Position numbers and translations under genes: made by a program. This document shows, one piece after another, positions 28,800 to 39,431 of a stretch of 64,000 nucleotides of DNA. The stretch is from Juglans regia (Eukaryota > Streptophyta > Magnoliopsida > Fagales > Juglandaceae), in NCBI RefSeq assembly GCF_001411555.2, contig NC_049909.1, positions 14,256,686-14,320,685 of the forward strand. The letters are read 5' to 3'. A model generated the notes under the pieces. That model saw nothing but the letters and a program-made list of their open reading frames with translations, was not told where the DNA came from and ran no database searches. Numbering within the stretch: the first letter of the stretch is position 1; each line of letters opens with the position of its first letter.

Positions 28800-29870
28800 G
28801 GGGAACAAGATTGGTACGAGGCATGAAGCTGACGGTCTGTAGTATCTTAATGTTCAACAGTCACCAACTCGAGTTCTTACATCCTCCTCCTCATCTGCTT
28901 ATGAATGGCACTGTCTCCTTGGTCACCCTTTTCTTTCCCTTTTGAAGCGTCAAGTTAGGAATCTGGGAAATGTGTCTCCATTTCCTTGTAAAGCATGTCA
29001 ACTTAGTAAATATCATCGTGTGTCTTTTGTACCTCAAATTGATAAACGAGCATCAAGTCTTTTTGAATTAGTACAATGATATATGGAGACCAATCAACAT
29101 TGAATCAAACAAGTTTCAGTATTTTGTTACATTTGTTATGGCTACTCTCGTGTGACATGGTTGTTTTTTATGAAGGCAAGATCCGAAGTTCTTTCCATAT
29201 TCAAAATGTTTTGGAAAGAAATTAAAACTCAATTTAACAAAAAGGTTCAAGTTTTGCATTTTGATAATGCTAGAAAATATCAATCTAGTGTATTTGCTTC
29301 TTACTTAAGTAATAAAGGAATTGTTCATCAAATTTTATGTTCTTATACACCCCAAAAAAATGGGGTGGTTGAACACAAATTATCATTTGTTAGATGTGAT
29401 CTGAGCACTTTTACTGCACATGCATGTTCCTAAACGATTTGGGAGTGATGTTGTTCTTACTGCTTGTCACTTTATTAACCATATGTCTTCATCAGTTCTT
29501 GATGGTTCCTCTCCCTTCTCCATCTTGTTCCCTTCATTTTTGCCACTTTCTCTCCCTCCAAAAATCTTTGGGTGTGTGTCCTATGTTCATAACCTTGGTC
29601 CATGCTTTGATAAGCTTGATCTACGTTCTACCAAGTGTCTCTTCGTTGGTTATTCCCGAACTCAAAAAGGATATCACTAATATAGTTTTGTTCTTAGATG
29701 CTACTTCATGAGTGTTGATGTTACTTTTTTTGAGTCCATACCCTATTTCTCAAACACAACTATGAGTGTTGAGTGTGATCCTCTACCATTACCTACTCTT
29801 ACACTTTCTCCTTCACACTCACCCAACCTTACCCAACCTCCTATGTGCCTCCCCTAGTTCCTTTACAGGT
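28800..29870 (+). pseudogene. Copia integrase-region relic
   Basis: The plus strand carries a broken copia polyprotein segment: GAG-pre-integrase WHCLLGHP and CKACQLSKYHR (28900-29020), then the integrase core with TWLFFMKARSE, VLHFDNARKY (second acidic residue, about 29255) and PQKNGVVEHK (catalytic E, about 29355), followed by FINHMSSSVLDGSSPFSILF and SYVHNLGPCFDKLDLRSTK. Stops and shifts lie at about 29080, 29431 and elsewhere. No LTRs are seen on either side. It lies in the PBE intron and is joined on the right by the LINE. Confidence 0.75.
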
Positions 29871-30033
29871 TTACTCGTGTCACTTTCGGCCACTATCTCC
29901 CATGCATCCACCAACTGTTGGCCCTTGTATAGGCGGCGCCACTAAGAGCACAGGGAGGTGGGGACTGTGGTGAGAGGTTCAAGGTCAATAATATGCATCG
30001 AGCCCCTCTTGTACAAACTGTGGCTGTGGCAAT

Positions 30034-31121
30034 GTGGGTGTCGACCAGGAAAAAGGTGATGTGCGATGTTCTCTGATAGAAATGCAGGAACAAATGTGGA
30101 ATTTGCAGAAGTTGATGGAAGAGGTGCTGAAAAGTGTCGGGTATTTTAAGGAAAAGGATGGGGGTGGAAACAAAAGGAAGGGGCTGGAAATTGGTAGCAG
30201 GCTTCCTGGGGCCCATTATGGGCCTCCTCAGCAAGTCTCAACCCAAGGGGAGGGAGCCCGGTTTGGGCCTCCGCCCAGAAAGGCTAACAGGCCCAAGCCC
30301 AAAAAACAAACCAGATGGCAAGTTTGTTCGAGGGCCTCATTTAGTGGCACCAGTGGTGCTCGGCCACCAACCACCATGCCGCGTCGTACATCAACGTTGG
30401 AGGACTAGTCATCGGCAACACAGAAGATGCGGACAAGGCTGATGGTGCCTTCCGATGAAGGCCAGAGAGCAACGTATGCTCAGAACAAGCCCGATGAGCC
30501 CATATTAGTTGCCTCGACAGACGACGACGAAGACAGTGGTGTCTCACCATCGAAGAAAGGAGAGATTATGCCAACAAAGACAGTGGTGCTCTCCGATGAA
30601 GGCCAGAAGGAACTAAGAGCACAAAATGAGATCATTGAGCCCAAAACTATTTCCCCGGCACCACAGGGTGGTGGTTCTCCTTCAAAGGAAGGACAGAATC
30701 TGCCGATCTATGTTGTGGGACCTAGTCCCACTCCAGTGCTCTCACCTGCACAGTTTCTTGAGGTCTTTGAGCTGGACGATGAAGATAGGGTGAGTTCTGA
30801 TGGTTTTTTACTTTTTGATAGGGACGTGTCACATGAAGAACAGTCCCAGAGTCTTGCCCAGGCACTAAGTGGACAATTGGGTTTAGATGATATTTCCTTG
30901 GTGGAGGAGACCCAAGGCACACAGCTGGATTGCAAGGGGGCGATCCTATCCCCTTGAATTTCATGTTACCAATCCATTGTAATGTCTCTAATTGGGTTTT
31001 TCATAAGGTAAAAGAATTACAAAAAGTGGTGGGATTGGAGTGCAAAGGTTATGAGGATCAATTTATGGTGTTGCTTACAGCTATTGAAGCAGGGCAACAA
31101 GGTCACAAAAAATCTAGATAA
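30034..31121 (+). pseudogene. LINE ORF1, C-terminal part
   Basis: Three frames succeed each other: MQEQMWNLQKLMEEVLKSVG (30082 region), then an acidic, repeat-containing stretch from 30427 (VPSDEGQ and VLSDEGQ repeats; VSPSKKGE and GSPSKEGQ), then from 30930 NWVFHKVKELQKVVGLE and YEDQFMVLLTAIEAGQQGHK. The last piece is the conserved end of ORF1 in this family, shared with the minus-strand LINE at 20187-20420. Stops at 30406, 30955 and 31119 break it. Confidence 0.6.
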
Positions 31122-31198
31122 AAAAAAAACAGCGTGCCCTGAAGAGGCTAACATGGTCTCTGAACTCTGATGGTAGCTCCAACAGGGGCAAGTCAAAA

Positions 31199-34100
31199 TG
31201 GAAGGGGCTAGCCTTCCCCCAATGAAACCCAAAATAGTGTTGTGGAACGTTCGTGGACTCAATGAGGCTAATAAGCAACTTCAAATAAGAAACTTGCTTT
31301 GTGAGTGGAAGGCGGACATTGTTTGTTTCCAGGAGACTAAGTTGAAAATGATTGATGGGAGAATTGTGTGAAGTTTATGGAGTCGTGTCCACATGGGTTG
31401 GGTTTATATGGCCTCTATTGGGGCATTAGGAGGTGTTTTGGTGATGTGGGATAGACGGGTGGTGGAGAAAATGGAGGAATTTATAGGGCAATACTCGGTG
31501 GCATGCTCTTTCAAGAATGTATGATAACTTTTTGTTGGCTTTTCTAGGTGTCTATGGTCCAAACTTAGACAACAACAAGAGTTTATTATGGGAAGAATTA
31601 GATGGCGTACATAGCCGGTGGGACCTCCCTTGGTGTATTGGGGGAGATTTTAATGTCACAAGATTCCCAAGCTAGTGTTTGGGGAATAGAAGATTGCAGC
31701 CAGCAATGATTGAGTTTTCAGAGTGCATATTTGACTTGAATTTGGTGGATTTGCCTTTAGTAGAGGGTTCAGCCACGTGGTCTAATAATCAGACTTGGTT
31801 CATTGGCCTATCATGCTTGATTGTGGTGGTCTCCAAAGAAGGCGATGGTATTTCAAATTTGAAAACATGTTAGCGTGTTTCAGGGTACCCCTAGCTTCAT
31901 CTTAGCGTGTAAACTGAAAGCACTAAAAAAATATTTGAAGCTTTGGAATATGCAGTCTTTTGGAGATATAGGGGAGCGTAAGAAAAGTAAGGTGATGGAG
32001 ATCCAAGAGTTAGAGAGACTACATGAAACTCAGCCTCTTACACAGGAAGAACTAGCACAAGAGACAAATTTGGTTGCAGACCTGGAAATGATTATATTAT
32101 TAGAAGAGATGTCATGGCGGCAAAAGTCGAGAGCCTTATGGCTAAGGAGAACAAAGTACGGAATTTTTCCATAGAGTTGCCAACTCCCATAGGAGAAACA
32201 ACAACATTGAGATTCTGAAAATTGATGGGGTTGAGTGTCGGGAAGAGCAGGTAATCCATAATCATGTAGTTGATTTCTTTGAGCAGCTACTAACAGAGCA
32301 AGCGGGATGGCGACCTACACTTGATGGTTTTACTTTTGACTCCATTGGACCGGATAATGTATCTTTGTTGGAGAGGGCTTTTGAGGAGGCGAAGATCTAC
32401 AAAATAGTTAGAAAAATGGTTAAAGACAAGGCATCGGGGCCTGATGGCTTCTCAAGCTTCTTTCAAACTACTTGGGAAGTGTTAAAAGAAGATCTTATGA
32501 AGGTGTTTCAGGAGCTATTATTGGTTGGTAAATTTGAGAAAAGTTTTAACACCACTTTTCTTGCTTTGATACCAAAGAAGGTGGGGGCTACGGAGATTAA
32601 GGAGTTTTGGCCCATAAGCTTAGTAAATGTGGTATATAAGATAATATCTAAAGTGCTTGCGAATCGGCTAAATGAGGTTTTGGGGAAGATCATTACAAAA
32701 TCCCAAAATGCTTTTGTAAAAGGGAGACAGATTCTAGATGCGGTTCTTATTGCCAATGAATGTCTAGATAGTAGAACGAAGGCTGGCACAACAGGGATCA
32801 TTTGCAAGCTTGATATGGATAAGGCCTATGATCACGTTAATTGGGATTTTCTTCTCTATCTCCTTTAGAGGTGTGGTTTTGGGGAGAAGTGGTGGTTATG
32901 GATCCGTTGGTGCATATCAACGGCGAAATTCTTAGTGTTGATAAATGGTAGTCCAGCCCCTTTTTTTCATAGTACACGAGGCCTACGACAAGAAAATCTG
33001 TTGCCGCCATTACTGTTTGTTATTGTGATGGAGGCGCTTAGCAGGATGATTTTGGCTTTGGTTACTAATGGTTTTGTGGATGACTTTTCGATCGGAACCC
33101 CGTAGAGGGGACTCATTAACATATCTCATTTGTTGTTTGCAGGCGATACTCTTATCTTTTGTGAGGCTGATCATAATCAGATCCAAGCACTGAAGGCCTT
33201 GCTCCTTTGCTTTGAAGCAGTATCCGGTTTAAGAGTGAACTTCGACAAATCAGAGATGGTGCCAATTGAAAGAGTTTTCTATTTACAACAGCTGGCCAAT
33301 ACGCTGGGGTGTAAGATAGCTTCACTTCCTATGACTTACTTGGGCCTTCCGTTGGGAGCTCTCTCAAGAGCATCCTCTTTATGAGACAGTGTGATTGAGA
33401 AAGTAAAGAGGAGACTGACATGATGGAAAATGATGTATTTGTCAAAAGATGGTAGGATTACTTTGATTAAAAGTACCTTATCCAACTTTTCTATCATTGT
33501 TCCCTGTACCTACAAGCGTGGCATCTCGAATTGAGAAGCTCCAACGGGATTTCTTACGGAGTGAAGTGGGGGAGAAGTTCAAGTTTCACCTATTCAAGTG
33601 GGAGAAGATATGCCACCCCATTTCTAATGGTGGATTGGGCATCATAAATATAAGGATTTTCAACTGGGCGTTACTTGGCAAATAACTGTGGAGATATCAT
33701 AAGGAACCAGAAGTCCTATGGAAGTTGGTGATTGAAAGCAAATATGGAGGCTTATGTGGGGGTCGGTGCACTAAAGAAGTAAGAGGGGCGCATGAAGTGG
33801 GATTGTGGAAACACATTAGAAAATGATGGGTGGTCTTAAATTGACACACTCGACTTCAATTGGGGGAGGGGTCCAGGATTAAATTCTAGAGAGATACTTA
33901 ATAGTACTTTACAAGAGGTATTTCCTTCACTTTTCCATCTTGCAAATGATAAAGATGTATCGGTGGCGGAAGTCATGGAAAGATCAAGGGAGCAAATCCA
34001 CTGGAATATCATTTTTTGTAGGGCGGCAAAAGATTGGGAAATGAGCAACTTTGTAGATTTTTACAGCCTCTTGTACTCCATAAAACCGAGAAATCAGCAG

Positions 34101-34720
34101 GAAGATATATTGTGGTGGATACCTACTGGTAAAGGGGTATTCTCTGTTCATTCCTACTATAAAGCTCTCACACAAAGACCCAATATTCAATTCTTGTGGA
34201 GGAGGCTTTGGAGACATAAGGCGCCCTCCAAAACAGCTTTTTTTGTGTGGACAGCCTCATTGGGGAAGATTCTCACAATTGATAACCTAAGGAAACGAAG
34301 GGTAATCATTGCAGATTAGTGTTGTATGTGTAGAGAAGGGGGCGAGTCTGTAAATCATCTTTTACTTCATTGTGAGACAACTAGAGTATTATGGTATGAG
34401 GTGTTCAGTAGATTAGACTTGGCTTGGGTTATGCCGGAGACGGTGGTGGCACTGCTGGCCAGCTGGACAAATCTAGGAGGTGTTCAACAAATTAAATTTG
34501 TTTGGAAGATGATCCATATATGCATTATGTGGTGTTTGTGGTAGGAGCGCAATGACCGGACGTTTAAAGACAAGGAGAGATCGATGGAGGAGCTTAAAGA
34601 GTTATTTTTTAGAACACTATGTACATGGGCATTGTTGTTGATTTCAATGGCATGGACCTACATAATTTTCTTCTCTATAGTGCGCTTACCTAGCCTAGGG
34701 GCTGCTTTTTGTATTCTCTT
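31199..34720 (+). pseudogene. LINE ORF2 (endonuclease-reverse transcriptase), degraded
   Basis: APE-type endonuclease motifs come first: VLWNVRGLN (31224), VCFQETK (31321), FLGVYGPN (31545) and IGGDFNV (31638). The reverse transcriptase follows at 32365-33400: DKASGPDGFSSFFQ, STFLALIPKK-type block, FWPISLVNVVYKIISKVLAN, AFVKGRQILDAVLIANE, LDMDKAYDHVNW, and LLFAGDTLIF where the family's catalytic FADD box has G in place of the first D. The C-terminal zinc finger/connection domain (MCREGG ... HLLLHC) is at 34325-34380 and the end ERNDRTFKD at 34550. Many stops (31370, 32866, 33104, 33382, 33421, 34318, 34541) make it inactive. Confidence 0.85.
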
Positions 34721-35673
34721 CTAGAATTTTGTACATGGCTTTGCCTTTTCTTTGATCAATATAATTTGTTTACTAATCCAAAAAAAAAAAAAGAATACAG
34801 GTAGATGTCTGAGAATAATAATTGGGTTGGTGGGTAAGCCAAATTCAATACTGCTTAGGATTGATTTGTTGGCTGGGGGTCTATTTAGAAGCTTCATATA
34901 TCTATCCACGCTAGCCCTTCTATATATTTATCATTATGGCTCTGTAACATTATGGCTCTGTAAGTTGCAAATCTCTTAATGCATGGGAAGGTTTCTCTAA
35001 ATTCATTTTTGTAATCTCAGTGCCGATTGCAAGAGTTGGCAAATAAGAGGAGAATTTCAGTGACAGGAGCTCCAAAATTGCTTGCTAATATTTTATTCTC
35101 ATATCGCGGAATGGGTCTATCTGTAGGGATCATGATTGCTGGATTGGATGAGACGGTAATGGGCTCTTTTCATTTTGCTAGTGCTGTTTGGTTCCATGGC
35201 AATTTGACTCTTCTAATTGCGTCTTTTGGTTACAGGGTCCTGGGTTGTACTATGTCGACAGTGAAGGAGGACGGCTTAAAGGCGCTCGATTCTCTGTTGG
35301 ATCTGGTTCACCATATTCTTATGGTGTACTGGATAATGGGTCTGTGATAAAACTTCTATCCATCTGGCCATTAATAGATTTCCTACCCTCTTTTTGTTAA
35401 CATGGTTTTTCCCTTTTCTCATCAGGTACCGATATGATATGTCAATCGAAGAGGCTGCTGAATTGGCTTGAAGGACCTGCACTACATGTTATGGCCGACA
35501 TGTAACTTTTGCTCTCGCTCTCTCATGTAATTGTTCGATTTCAGTATATTATGTGGGACCAGATGGATGGAAGAAACTATCCGGTGATGATGTTGGGGAA
35601 CTCGATCCACTACTACAACTACTACCCTGTTGTCCCGAGCTCTGTGGAGCAAGAAATGGTTGAGTGGGCCTGA

Positions 35674-36312
35674 TCGAGCTTGAGTGAGAGCTTTGCTTGT
35701 GTTCCTTATGGTTCAGGTTCATGGCTTTCTTTTACTTCCTACGCAAGACTGAGTACGAGCGTTTAACATGTTTGCGAGACAACTTTCATGTATTTATTTG
35801 TTTATTTTCTTCCAAGTTCCCAAACGAATGCATGCAGTTGCATCTCGAGTACGTTTCATTTGCATTCGATTTTCAAGTTGTACAACTAACTCTCCTTTTG
35901 TTCGTAATTTCTGTATTGTAGTTGATGTACATGGTGACATAAGCAAAGAAAAAAACATTATATATATATGTATTTAGTCATATTTTCTTTTTGCTTTACA
36001 CAGCCGGACGTCTCCAATGTATCTTGGCTGTGGTTGTCATCCAACTTCAGCTAAAGCCGACAAAATAAACTTTTAAAAAATAATAATAATAAATGACTTT
36101 GTTGCCCAATAAAGCCTCCCTTTCGGCTTTTTTGTATCTTGGCTGCGGTTTTTTACTTTCATCTCCGAGAGTCGGGTTACTCTTTTTTTTTTTTTTCTTT
36201 TTTTTTTTTTAATATTTTTAAAAAATAAAAAAAACTAATACACTTAAAAGCACTTCCTTAATCATTAAATAAAAAAAAATTTCAATCAACCGATCAAATG
36301 AAGCGGTACATT
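35674..36312. other. PBE downstream flank, AT-rich
   Basis: This follows the PBE remnant and probably includes its old 3' UTR. It has T-runs at 36185-36211 and no recognisable gene. Two diverged matches to the 35-bp repeat at 36510 occur here ('tgtatcttggctgtggttg' at 36019 and 'tgtatcttggctgcggttt' at 36132). Confidence 0.4.
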
Positions 36313-36495
36313 ATTAAATCTCTCTTAACTCATCTCAACTTATCATTTTAATTTTTTCAAATCTCAATATAAAATATAATAAACAATTTAATTTTTTTAA
36401 ATTTAAAAATAATAATAATATTAAAAAATAATATTTTAATAATATTTTATAATCTCAACTTAATTTAACTCAATTCAACATCTAAACGCCACCTA
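36313..36495. mobile_element. MITE, copy 2
   Basis: The core 'tataaaatataataaacaat' and 'aaaataataataatattaaa' matches copies at 8120-8335 and 37828-38035. Ends are pyrimidine-rich (CTCATCTCAACT, CAATTCAACATCTAAACGC), with the ATCTAAAC end as the likely terminus. It is noncoding. Confidence 0.62.
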
Positions 36496-36509
36496 TCCTT
36501 ATCTCCGAT

Positions 36510-36620
36510 ATGTCTTGGCAGTGGTTTTGACTTTCATCTCCAATGTATCTTGGCAGTGGTTTTGACTTTCATCTCCAATGTATCTCGGCAGTGGTTTTGA
36601 CTTTTATGCCCAATAGAGCA
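36510..36620 (+). repeat. 35-bp tandem repeat, three copies
   Basis: The unit 'tcttggcagtggttttgact' plus 'ttcatctccaatgta' repeats three times head to tail with few changes (the third copy ends 'ttttatgcccaat'). Two older single copies lie upstream at about 36019 and 36132. It looks like recent slippage or unequal exchange in noncoding DNA. Confidence 0.8.
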
Positions 36621-37827
36621 TTTCCATTCGGCTTCCTAAAATGTTTATCAAATTTTACTCAAAAATCATATTTTTCTATTTTAACTACTCTCCTTCTCAA
36701 AACTTCTATCTCACTCTTCATTCTTTCTCTATTTTATTAAAATAATATTCTTTTATTATTCTTTAGTTTATTTATTTTCACATTTTTTCAACAATTCAAT
36801 TAGTTGTCTTCCTTATGTTTTTGACAATTCATCTCTACGAAATTTTTTTTAAAAAAAGTTTAAACTATTTATCTTTTACAAACGGTAATATTTTCAAAAC
36901 TGTAATTTTGTAATATTAATAATTTTTAAAAAAAATATTTTTTTTTTCAAATGATCACATTTTAGAAAAAATCGGATCATCTCATAAGTAGTATTTTTGT
37001 CAAATTCTAACTGTAACAAAATCATACATTTTTAACAATAACATTTTTTTTTTCATTTTCTAACAGTCATTTTCAACCCTAACAATTTTTTATCTGTTTT
37101 TAAATGGTCAAGACTCAAAATTCTGAAATTCTTGGACTTTTTCCAAATGGTCATATATATTATATATTAGTGTATAAATAAGTGGACTTGCTCTTCTAAT
37201 CACAATTTAATTTATTTGTATTCATATAAATTTGTTGATGCTCAATAAAATATTAATAGAAATAGATTTTGGAATGCTATTGTTACTGAGCAAATTTAGA
37301 AAGCTACTGTTGCAAACTTGAATTATTCCCTAATTTACTCGGTCGGATGTGGGACAATTTTTGGCCAAAATTAACTACTTTTTCTCGTTTTTGCAAAGAG
37401 ATGCTTATGTCCAGCCGGATGCGAATGCTATTAGAGACAGTTCAAAAAAAAAAAAAAAAAGAGTAAAATATTGAGACGTTTATGAAGAATACATGAACAA
37501 AAATGTTATATGTAACGATTTTTATGTATTATTTATGTATTTTATTAATGTGATTGATTGCGTCATTTTTTTTAATATAAAATAATTGTTTTTGCCAATC
37601 ATATCAGTATAATATACAAAAAGTACGTAAAAATGACTAGATATAACAGAACTCATACAAGAAAATAACTTTTCCGAACAATCTTAGATATAATTTTAAG
37701 TTGTACAAGTCTCATATACTCTATTTAAATCAAAAAATCGAAGTCACTCTTAAATAATTATTCTCTCATATAGGTCTGAGATTTTATCTAATATTTTCAA
37801 AATGATTATGCGCGAAAATCTTAAAGT
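36621..37827. other. AT-rich intergenic stretch
   Basis: No gene recognised on either strand. There are long A/T homopolymer runs (36841-36960, 37446-37460) and a short 'cagccggatg' match to 36001. It may include decayed MITEs that I cannot delimit. Confidence 0.4.
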
Positions 37828-38035
37828 TTCGTTTGGTTACTAAATCTCTCTCAATTCATTTCAATTCATTATTATAATTTTTTTAAAATTTTAATATAAA
37901 ATATAATAAACAACTTAACTTTTTTAAATTTTAAAATAATAATAATATTAAAAAATAATATTTTAATAATATTTTATCATTTCAACTTAACTCAATTCAA
38001 CTCAACTCAAAGTTTAAACACAATCCAAGATTGCT
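37828..38035. mobile_element. MITE, copy 3
   Basis: Begins 'gtttcgtttggttactaaat', has the shared core 'tataaaatataataaacaac' and 'aaaataataataatattaaa', and ends 'ctcaaagtttaaacacaatc'. GTTTGG...TTTAAAC ends fit imperfect terminal inverted repeats. It ends about 350 bp upstream of the CML TATA box, so it forms part of that gene's upstream region. Confidence 0.65.
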
Positions 38036-38380
38036 GCAAGTCTGAAAATATTAATTTTCTCCTTGCGACGTCAATAGTGGAACAGCAACATGACAGAATG
38101 GGTCGCGTTGTTGACCATTAAACACGTTCTGGACCGTAGAATTTGCCAATGTTTTCTCAGCTACTCCCTCTATTTCTTTGTCCTTTCTAGTGATTTCCCT
38201 TGAAAGTGACAGCCATAGACTACCTAATAGCCACGCGATTCCCGTTTTTATTTTTTCTTCGTTTTGAACACTTGTTTCTTACGTTTCGAAAAGTCACAGC
38301 AAGTTCTTCCCATCATCATAGATGGTTCGGATTTGGTTAAAACCTCACGACTTACGCAGCCTCAAAGGGTGTATCGTGTG

Positions 38381-38388
38381 TATATATA
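38381..38388 (+). promoter_or_regulatory. TATA box of the CML gene
   Basis: TATATATA lies 134 bases upstream of the CML start codon, which predicts a start of transcription near 38415 and a 5' UTR of roughly 105 bases. The leader is pyrimidine-rich ('ttgcttctacttctcacaac'), as is common in plant leaders. Confidence 0.7.
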
Positions 38389-38521
38389 AGGAAGGATACA
38401 ACAAGCTGGTTGTATAGCAATTCAAAATAGCAAAGGATCTTCTTGGCTTTTGCTTCTACTTCTCACAACAACTAATCACCCCCTTATTGTCCATCAATTC
38501 CATCTCTATTCCTGAACTGAA

Positions 38522-38944
38522 ATGGGGAAAGGCGAAGAGTTCAAGCGTGTTTTCGAGTACTTCGATGAAGATGGTGATGGGAAAATATCAGCTTCGGATT
38601 TGAGACATCGGTTGGGTGTCATGGGTGGAGATCTGTTTTCACAAGAGGTAAAGGTTGCAGTTGAGGCATTTGATTCTGATGGAGATGGGTTCTTGTGTTT
38701 GGAGGATTTTATTGGGTTAGTACAAGGAGGGGGAGAGGAAGAGAAGATAAAGGATTTGAGAGAAGCTTTTTCGATGTATGATACAGAAGGGTGTGGGTTT
38801 ATCACACCCAAGAGTTTGAAAAGGATGCTCAGCAGATTGGGCGACTCAAAGTCCATTGATGAATGCAGAGTGATGATCAAACAGTTCGATTTGAATGGGG
38901 ATGGTGTTCTTTGTTTTGAAGAATTCAGAATCATGATGCAGTGA
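38522..38944 (+). CDS. CML: Calmodulin-like protein (CML), 140 aa
   Basis: Small EF-hand calcium sensor of the plant CML family, closest by eye to the CML37/38/39 group of stress-induced sensors. It is intronless and intact. EF-hand loops: DEDGDGKISASD (about residues 15-26), DSDGDGFLCLED (51-62), DTEGCGFITPKS (about 87-98) and DLNGDGVLCFEE (123-134). The third loop ends in S instead of E or D at position 12, and the first and fourth have D or E there, so loop 3 probably does not bind calcium; the other three should. The start at 38522 follows a TATA box and leader at proper spacing and no upstream ATG is in frame. Sensors of this type act through target proteins; none is implied by the neighbours. 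The minus-strand open frame over the same span is an artefact of codon bias. Confidence 0.92.
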   Translation: MGKGEEFKRVFEYFDEDGDGKISASDLRHRLGVMGGDLFSQEVKVAVEAFDSDGDGFLCLEDFIGLVQGGGEEEKIKDLREAFSMYDTEGCGFITPKSLKRMLSRLGDSKSIDECRVMIKQFDLNGDGVLCFEEFRIMMQ

Positions 38945-39431
38945 TAATTATTCTTTAAGAATTCTTTTTAATACACTTGTAATTTCAATTATCATCATCC
39001 TTCCGTCATCTCATGATGTGGCATTAGATAATTGTATTAATTATATTTTACTTATTAACTTTTCATCTAATACCACATCGATAGATACTGAAGGGATGAT
39101 GAAAAAATAGATAATAAATAAATATTTTTTCATTCTTTTTTAATCTCCATGTAATTTGTTAATGAATATTCTTTTTAATTGTCTGATTCAATTAAATGGT
39201 CTTATTATAGAAAAAAAAAACATAGACATATTATATGAATATTAATTTATATTATCTCTTTCTAAATTACTTTTTCAAAACTTGACCAACAATATTCCAT
39301 AATGCAAATAAATAATTAGTAGTAGGGCCACCAGCTCGTGCACTAGCTGACGTGGCAGTACTGCCACTTCAGTCCATTCAATAGTTAAATCTGATCATTT
39401 ACCATTAAGGTCATGATATGCTACCTAGTAA
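38945..39431 (+). other. CML 3' flank
   Basis: Noncoding AT-rich DNA after the CML stop. It contains a perfect 16-bp palindrome, GTGGCAGTACTGCCAC, at 39352-39367, and the imperfect direct repeat 'tcatctcatgatgtggcatt' / 'ttttcatctaataccacatc' around 39005-39080. No gene is seen. Confidence 0.45.

Larger units (their letters stand above)
29900..34793 (+). mobile_element. LINE (L1-type), 5'-truncated, degraded
   Basis: Sense-oriented LINE with the C-terminal part of ORF1 (about 30034-31120), ORF2 (31199-34720) and a poly-A tail (34780-34792) after 'tttgatcaatataatttgtt'. The ORF1 N-terminus found in the LINE at 26450 is absent, so the copy is 5'-truncated near 29900-30030. A target duplication could not be identified. 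The LINE fills most of the PBE pseudogene intron. Confidence 0.82.
27190..35673 (+). pseudogene. PBE: 20S proteasome subunit beta-5 (PBE) pseudogene
   Basis: PBE is the chymotrypsin-like catalytic subunit of the 20S proteasome. Remnant exons: 27190-27296 ([35 protein letters not shown]), 35021-35155 ([35 protein letters not shown]), 35236-35339 ([20 protein letters not shown]), 35426-35471 (YRYDMSIEEAAELA) and 35545-35673 (VYYVGPDGWKKLSGDDVGEL). Splice borders of the first four are intact. The family's sequence after ELA is replaced by a TGA at 35469-35471 and about 75 bases of scrambled DNA, and four extra bases near 35610 shift the last 20 codons. The first exon with the catalytic N-terminal threonine is not in the window upstream. 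The intron 27297-35020 is swollen by a copia relic and a LINE. It is a pseudogene that decayed after losing function. Confidence 0.9.

Noticed and set aside
30427..30957. Acidic 176-codon frame as a host gene
   Set aside because: Its position between ORF1 and ORF2 of the LINE and its VPSDEGQ/SPSKKGE repeats fit the variable part of LINE ORF1.
38506..38934. Minus-strand open frame of 142 codons over the CML gene
   Set aside because: It is serine/proline-rich with no domain and mirrors the plus-strand EF-hand gene, which has clear motifs, a TATA box and a leader.
39352..39367. 16-bp palindrome GTGGCAGTACTGCCAC as a regulatory site
   Set aside because: A single occurrence without conservation data or position relative to a promoter; kept only as a note in the CML flank.
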